From NCBI RefSeq assembly GCF_003586285.1, contig NZ_QUBR01000001.1, forward strand, positions 1,178,001-1,242,000: DNA of 64,000 bases, read 5' to 3'. The DNA is from Aeromicrobium endophyticum. GTDB lineage: Bacteria > Actinomycetota > Actinomycetes > Propionibacteriales > Nocardioidaceae. The translations under genes were made by a program, and so were the position numbers. Position 1 is the first letter of the stretch, and each line of letters starts with the position of its first letter. A model generated the notes under the pieces. It did not search any database. It worked only from the letters and a program-made list of their open reading frames with translations, and was not told the origin of the DNA. Shown piece by piece: positions 60,064-64,000 of this stretch.

Positions 60064-60412
60064 GTGATGGGGCCTTTCCGGGGACGGGATCCGTCGCGAT
60101 GAATCCTGCCACGGTGGTTCGTCCACACACATCTCGGGACGTCACTTCGGCGGGAGTTGTCGATGTAGAGAAGAGTAGTAGTCGTAGTAGCGTCTGTGGA
60201 TTCGGTGGAGAACCCGGTTCGCCCCTGCCAGCGCAGCAAAAGTGCCGGTGGACAACCTGTGTGGCGGGCCTCGACGAAACTACAAAGATCTGTGGATGTC
60301 ATTCGGCCGTTCACATGCCGTTCACACGTCGGGCTCCGATGTCCACGGATGTGACCCGCTTTCCCACAGGGCAGTCCCCAGGTGTGCACGGGCGATGCCG
60401 GCACGGTGCGCG
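60064..60412. other. oriC segment between dnaA and dnaN
   Basis: No gene. DnaA-box-like 9-mers (consensus TTRTCCACA, either strand): 60119-60127 TCGTCCACA, 60195-60203 TGTGGATTC, 60247-60255 GGTGGACAA, 60291-60299 TGTGGATGT, 60339-60347 ATGTCCACG and 60360-60368 TTTCCCACA. Each has seven or eight of nine matches. A run of TAG trinucleotides at 60176-60190 lies next to the second box. Degenerate, numerous boxes between dnaA and dnaN are the actinobacterial oriC pattern. Confidence 0.85.
60176..60203 (+). other. DnaA-trio-like run with adjoining DnaA box
   Basis: TAG TAG TCG TAG TAG (60176-60190), a CGTC spacer and the box TGTGGATTC (60195-60203). Read 3' to 5' from the box this gives GAT-type triplets, the orientation described for DnaA-trio unwinding elements. 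One triplet is imperfect. Confidence 0.55.
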
Positions 60413-61894
60413 TCATGACTGACGGGCCTGCTGCTTGATGCGGGCCGTGAGCTCGGTGACCTGGTTGTAGACCGCGTGCTTCTCGGCCATCAGCTTGCGG
60501 ATCTTGCGGTCGGCGTGCATCACGGTGGTGTGGTCGCGGTTGCCGAACTCCTGGCCGATCTTGGGCAGGGACATGTCGGTGAGCTCGCGGCACAGGTACA
60601 TCGCGATCTGGCGGGCCAGCACGAGGTTGCGGCTGCGGTTGGTGCTGCAGAGGTCGTCGATCGAGAACTCGGAGTAGGCCGCCGTCTGGGCCATGATCAT
60701 GCCCGCGGTGATGTCGGGCTCCTCGCCCTCGGCGATGAGGTCCTTGAGCACGATCTGAGCGAGCTGCAGGTCGACGGTCGTGCCGTTGAGGTTGGCGAAG
60801 GCGGTGGCTCGGATGAGCGCGCCCTCGAGCTCGCGGATGTTGGTCTGCACCTTGCTGGCGATGAACTCGAGCACGTCGGCCGGTGCCGTGAGCTTCTCGT
60901 TGGCGGCCTTCTTGCGGAGGATCGCGATGCGGGTCTCGAGGTCGGGCGGCTGGACGTCGGTCGTCAGGCCCCACTCGAAGCGGTTGCGCAGACGGTCCTC
61001 GAGGGTCGTCAGGTTCTTCGGCGGACGGTCGGACGTCATGACGATCTGCTTGTTCTCGTTGTGCAGCGCGTTGAACGTGTGGAAGAACTCGGTCTGGGTC
61101 GACTCCTTGCCCTCGAGGAACTGGATGTCGTCGACCAGCAGGACGTCGATCTCGCGGTACTTGCGCTTGAGCGCGGCGGTGCGGTTCTCGCGGATCGCGT
61201 TGATGACGTCGTTGGTGAACTCCTCGCTGTTGACGTAGCGCACGCGCGAGGACGGGTAGAGGTTGAGCACGTAGTGTCCGATGGCGTGCAGGAGGTGCGT
61301 CTTGCCCAGGCCGGACTCGCCGTGGATGACGAGCGGGTTGTACGCCTTGCCCGGCGCCTCGGCCACGGCCACCGCCGCGGCGTGGGCGAAGCGGTTGGAC
61401 GAGCCGATCACGAAGTTCTCGAACAGGTAGCGCGGGTTGAGCCGGGCCTCGGCGACCGTGCCGATGCGGGGCGGGGCGCTGGAGCGCTCGGCCCAGCTGG
61501 GCACGAACTCGTCACCGCTGTCGTCGTCATCGTCGTCGGGCTCGCTCTCCAGCGAAGCGCCCACTTGTCGCTTTGTCGACAAGTCGTCTTGTGGACTGTA
61601 CGCATCCTGTTGTGCGTGGAGGGCGTCGGCCAGCGAGGGCTCGATCGTCACGACCAGGCGGGTCTCCTGCTGGAGGGCCGTGCTGATGGCGTGCTCGAGC
61701 GCGGGCCGCACGCGCGACTCGAGCTGGGCGCGGGTGAGATCGTCCTGGACGGCGACGATCATGATGTTGTTGTGGAGGGTGAGGGGCTTGGCCGAGTAGA
61801 CCCAGACCTTGGCTCCCGGTGAGAGCGTGCTGACGGCGCGCTGCCAGACCTCCTCGAGCTGCTCGTCGGGGTTGGCGTCGTGGCCGTCGTGCAT
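60413..61894 (-). CDS. dnaA: Chromosomal replication initiator DnaA
   Basis: A 493-residue initiator. Domain I covers about 1-90; domain II is a short linker with the acidic run [10 protein letters not shown]. The AAA+ domain has Walker [12 protein letters not shown], Walker [11 protein letters not shown] and the LRNRFEWGL sensor region. Domain IV has the box-binding signature [20 protein letters not shown] lies 6 bases upstream of ATG 61894. Confidence 0.98.
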   Translation of the reverse strand: MHDGHDANPDEQLEEVWQRAVSTLSPGAKVWVYSAKPLTLHNNIMIVAVQDDLTRAQLESRVRPALEHAISTALQQETRLVVTIEPSLADALHAQQDAYSPQDDLSTKRQVGASLESEPDDDDDDSGDEFVPSWAERSSAPPRIGTVAEARLNPRYLFENFVIGSSNRFAHAAAVAVAEAPGKAYNPLVIHGESGLGKTHLLHAIGHYVLNLYPSSRVRYVNSEEFTNDVINAIRENRTAALKRKYREIDVLLVDDIQFLEGKESTQTEFFHTFNALHNENKQIVMTSDRPPKNLTTLEDRLRNRFEWGLTTDVQPPDLETRIAILRKKAANEKLTAPADVLEFIASKVQTNIRELEGALIRATAFANLNGTTVDLQLAQIVLKDLIAEGEEPDITAGMIMAQTAAYSEFSIDDLCSTNRSRNLVLARQIAMYLCRELTDMSLPKIGQEFGNRDHTTVMHADRKIRKLMAEKHAVYNQVTELTARIKQQARQS

Positions 61895-62277
61895 GCAATG
61901 CCTCCCGACATCTCCTGCTGAGGTGTGCGCAGCCCTGGCGAGGTGTGCCCCGCTGGTGTGTGCACAGTGTTTTCCACACTGTGTGAATCAGAACTGGAGG
62001 GTTGTGTCCAGCTTGTGGAAAAGTCAGTACCGCCGTGACGCTAGCAGCGTTGCAGATGGCAAACAAGCGGATTTCCCCAAGCCGCGGACGCTGCTCGGCG
62101 TGTCGTCTGGACGTAGGCGTCGGGGAGGCGTAGGCAGGTCGGTTTGACCGAGATGTGGCACCCCCGTACCGTTGCCTAGTCGTCCCACAACGACCCCCGC
62201 CGCATGCTCGCGATCATCAGTGATCGTGGGCGAGCGGTGGCCGTCGAACGGCCCAGTCCAAGATCCGAGGAATCATC
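61895..62277. promoter_or_regulatory. Divergent dnaA-rpmH spacer with DnaA boxes and two promoters
   Basis: No gene. TTTTCCACA (61970-61978) and TGTGGAAAA (62014-62022) are DnaA boxes in opposite orientations. CACAGTGT and ACACTGTG (61963-61970 and 61976-61983) form an inverted repeat over the first. The dnaA promoter is TTGTTT (62066-62061), 17 bases, TAGCGT (62043-62038) on the minus strand. The rpmH promoter is TTGACC (62144-62149), 17 bases, TACCGT (62167-62172). The dnaA leader is about 140 bases and contains both boxes. Confidence 0.75.
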
Positions 62278-62415
62278 GTGAGCAAGCGCACCTTCCAGCC
62301 CAACAACCGACGTCGCGCGAAGAAGCACGGCTTCCGCCTGCGCATGCGCACCCGCGCCGGCCGTGCCATCCTCGCGGATCGCCGCCGCAAGGGTCGCGCC
62401 AAGCTGTCCGCCTGA
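62278..62415 (+). CDS. rpmH: Ribosomal protein bL34
   Basis: A 45-residue, very basic protein with the complete L34 sequence pattern ([18 protein letters not shown] at the N-terminus). GTG 62278 is preceded by GAGGAA 6-7 bases upstream. It leads the rpmH-rnpA-yidD-yidC unit. Confidence 0.98.
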   Translation: MSKRTFQPNNRRRAKKHGFRLRMRTRAGRAILADRRRKGRAKLSA

Positions 62416-62419
62416 TCCG

Positions 62420-62770
62420 TTGCTCGCGCGCGGTCACCGCATGCGCAGCGCGGAGGACTTCCGGCACACGATCCGTCGTGGCGCCCGAGGTGCTCAGCCC
62501 ACCCTCGTCACCCACGTGGTGCTCAGCGCACGCGTTCCAGAAACCGGCGGACAGACGTCCGTCGGTTTCGTCGTGAGCAAGGCCGTGGGCTCGGCCGTCG
62601 ACCGCAATCGCGTGAAGCGCCGACTCCGCCACCTCATGCGCGACCGCGTCGATGCGTTGCCTCCCGGTTCGAGGGTCGTGGTCCGAGCACTTCCGCCCTC
62701 GCAGGCGGCGGGCTCGGCGACGCTGGCCGAGCAGCTCGACGCGGCGCTGGCGCGAGCTGGTGCCCGATGA
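62420..62770 (+). CDS. rnpA: Ribonuclease P protein component
   Basis: A 116-residue basic protein assisting RNase P RNA in tRNA 5' maturation. The signature [27 protein letters not shown] lies in its middle. TTG 62420, four bases after the rpmH stop, gives the usual start [14 protein letters not shown]; an in-frame ATG at 62441 is the alternative. The stop overlaps the frame of yidD. Confidence 0.93.
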   Translation: MLARGHRMRSAEDFRHTIRRGARGAQPTLVTHVVLSARVPETGGQTSVGFVVSKAVGSAVDRNRVKRRLRHLMRDRVDALPPGSRVVVRALPPSQAAGSATLAEQLDAALARAGAR

Positions 62771-62777
62771 GCTCGAG

Positions 62778-63044
62778 ATGCCGATGAGGCTCCGCTCCCC
62801 CCTCAAGATCGTCCTGATCTGGCTGCTCAAGGCGTATCGATTCGCCATCAGCCCCCTGTACGGCCAGGTATGCCGTTACCATCCGACCTGCTCGGCCTAC
62901 GCTTTGCAGGCCGTCGAGACTCATGGCGCGTTGCGCGGCTCCTGGTTGGCGGGTCGTCGCGTGCTGCGATGCCATCCGTGGAGTGCGGGCGGTTACGACC
63001 CGGTTCCGCAGTCACACAGAGGAGAACAATGTTCGGCTTCCTAG
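62778..63044 (+). CDS. yidD: YidD membrane protein insertion efficiency factor
   Basis: An 88-residue protein with an amphipathic N-terminal helix and the conserved [23 protein letters not shown] stretch, ending in the [10 protein letters not shown] block. It aids YidC-dependent membrane insertion. Possible starts are GTG 62760, ATG 62778 and ATG 62784. Its 3' end overlaps yidC by 16 bases. Confidence 0.92.
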   Translation: MPMRLRSPLKIVLIWLLKAYRFAISPLYGQVCRYHPTCSAYALQAVETHGALRGSWLAGRRVLRCHPWSAGGYDPVPQSHRGEQCSAS

Positions 63045-64000
63045 GCGACATCGGCAGCGCGATCATGACGCCGCTGTACTACGCCGTGTCCGGGATCCTG
63101 CTGGCCTGGCACCGCTTGTTCGAGGCGATCGGCCTGTCGGGCGACTCCGGCTGGACGTGGGCGCTGTCGATCATCGGACTCACGGTGACGATCCGCACCC
63201 TGCTGATCCCGCTGTTCGTCAAGCAGATCAAGTCGAGCCGCAACATGCAGCTGCTCCAGCCGCAGATCAAGGCGTTGCAGCAGAAGTACAAGCACGACCG
63301 CGAGCGGCTGACGCAGGAGCAGATGAAGCTCTGGAAGGAGACGGGCACCAACCCGTTCGCCTCCTGCCTGCCTCTGATCCTGCAGATGCCGATCTTCTTC
63401 GCCCTGTTCCGCGTGATCGACCACGCGTCGAAGTACAAGGTGTCGGACGGTGCCTTCAAGAAGGGCTTCATCGACGAGGGCGATGCTCTGTCGCTGTCGA
63501 ACGCCAAGCTGCTGGGTGCTCGCATCGCCGACACGTTCATGAACACCGACCTGACCGAGACGCGCATCCTGACGCTCTCGCTCGTGGTCATCATGTGCAT
63601 CACGCAGTTCACGACGCAGCGGCAGCTGATGAGCAAGAACATGCCGGCGGATGCCATGACGGGGCAGTACGCGCAGCAGCAGAAGCTGCTGCTCTACATC
63701 CTGCCGGTCGTGTTCGCCGTGGGCGGTGTCGCCTTCCCTCTGGGTGTGCTCTTCTACTGGACCACCTCGAACTTCTGGACCATGGGTCAGCAGTTCTACG
63801 TCATCCGCAACAACCCGGCTCCCGGCACGCCGGCCTTCAAGGCCAAGCAAGAGCGCGACAAGAAGCACGGCAAGTCGGTGGCCGAGGATCCCATGAAGGC
63901 GGCGCCGATCGAGGAGCCCAAGCCGGCGCCCCGCGCCCAGCCGAAGAACCAGCCCCGCAGCCAGCGCAAGAAGCCGGCCCAGCCCGGCGCAGGGCAGCAG
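63029..64000 (+). CDS. yidC: Membrane protein insertase YidC (partial, cut by window end)
   Basis: 324 codons are visible and the frame is open at base 64000. Helices match the Oxa1/YidC core, without the large periplasmic domain of E. coli. The conserved positive residue lies in [22 protein letters not shown], and [20 protein letters not shown] and the [12 protein letters not shown] segment are clear. A long Lys/Pro/Ala-rich cytosolic tail begins at about 280. GAGGAG lies just upstream of ATG 63029. Confidence 0.96.
   Translation, partial: MFGFLGDIGSAIMTPLYYAVSGILLAWHRLFEAIGLSGDSGWTWALSIIGLTVTIRTLLIPLFVKQIKSSRNMQLLQPQIKALQQKYKHDRERLTQEQMKLWKETGTNPFASCLPLILQMPIFFALFRVIDHASKYKVSDGAFKKGFIDEGDALSLSNAKLLGARIADTFMNTDLTETRILTLSLVVIMCITQFTTQRQLMSKNMPADAMTGQYAQQQKLLLYILPVVFAVGGVAFPLGVLFYWTTSNFWTMGQQFYVIRNNPAPGTPAFKAKQERDKKHGKSVAEDPMKAAPIEEPKPAPRAQPKNQPRSQRKKPAQPGAGQQ

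Noticed and set aside
60055..60070. Second parS-like site at the dnaN start
   Set aside because: Only the CACGTG core and one flanking base on each side match; the outer arms are unrelated.

Overview
The window is chromosomal DNA of a high-GC Gram-positive actinobacterium. Evidence: an actinobacterial origin region (dnaA-dnaN-gnd-recF-dciA-gyrB-gyrA), the fhaA-fhaB-pstP-rodA-pbpA-pknB cell-wall/division cluster with crgA next to it, a mycothiol-dependent formaldehyde dehydrogenase, and many GTG starts and ATGA/TGATG overlaps. Gene content and order most resemble Nocardioidaceae, Aeromicrobium in particular. That genus placement is from memory and was not tested. I saw no insertion sequence, prophage or CRISPR array.

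Layout. (1) 1-6.7 kb: accessory enzymes with local regulators: a gamma-glutamyltransferase cut by the window edge, a GntR/FCD regulator, proline iminopeptidase, an SDR-like protein divergent from a TetR regulator across two perfect palindromes, a quinone-type oxidoreductase and an aldo/keto reductase. (2) 6.8-18.9 kb: a catabolic island. A ribose-type ABC importer (binding protein, double ATPase, two permeases) overlaps with an SMP-30 lactonase-like protein and an acyl-CoA ligase in one six-gene operon. Divergent from it are a GAF-PucR regulator, a large secreted alpha/beta hydrolase and a TetR regulator. I infer an uptake and activation route for an ester- or lactone-derived compound; the substrate is unknown. 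(3) 19.2-27.7 kb: tRNA-Leu, then the Ser/Thr phosphorylation and peptidoglycan cluster with DUF881 and crgA. (4) 27.8-34.9 kb: rhomboid protease, peptidyl-prolyl isomerase, an enoyl-CoA hydratase-like protein, SURF1, glyA and a DevS/DevR-like two-component system. (5) 35.3-40.8 kb: a peptide ABC importer in which permease C and both ATPases are one 885-residue protein. (6) 40.9-49.2 kb: a DUF2236 protein, MarR/azoreductase pair, three small membrane proteins, the mycothiol/formaldehyde pair, type III glutamine synthetase and a luciferase-like monooxygenase. (7) 49.3-64 kb: tRNA-Ala, tRNA-Ile, DUF3566, gyrA, gyrB, a parS-like site, dciA, recF, gnd, dnaN, an oriC segment with DnaA boxes and a DnaA-trio-like run, dnaA, a second DnaA-box segment, then rpmH, rnpA, yidD and yidC (cut by the window edge).

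How the parts connect. The origin segment is bipartite: dnaA-dnaN and dnaA-rpmH spacers both carry DnaA-box-like sequences, and more occur as isolated clusters at 27.75 and 49.2-49.3 kb. Regulatory palindromes are unusually readable here: TetR-type pair (3954-4005), a GGCAC-N3-GTGCC pair (15893-15925), a MarR-type site between -35 and -10 (42342-42354) and DevR-like boxes (34934-34980). The most novel-looking items are the 6.8-18.9 kb island, the triple-fused peptide transporter and the extra-origin DnaA-box motifs.
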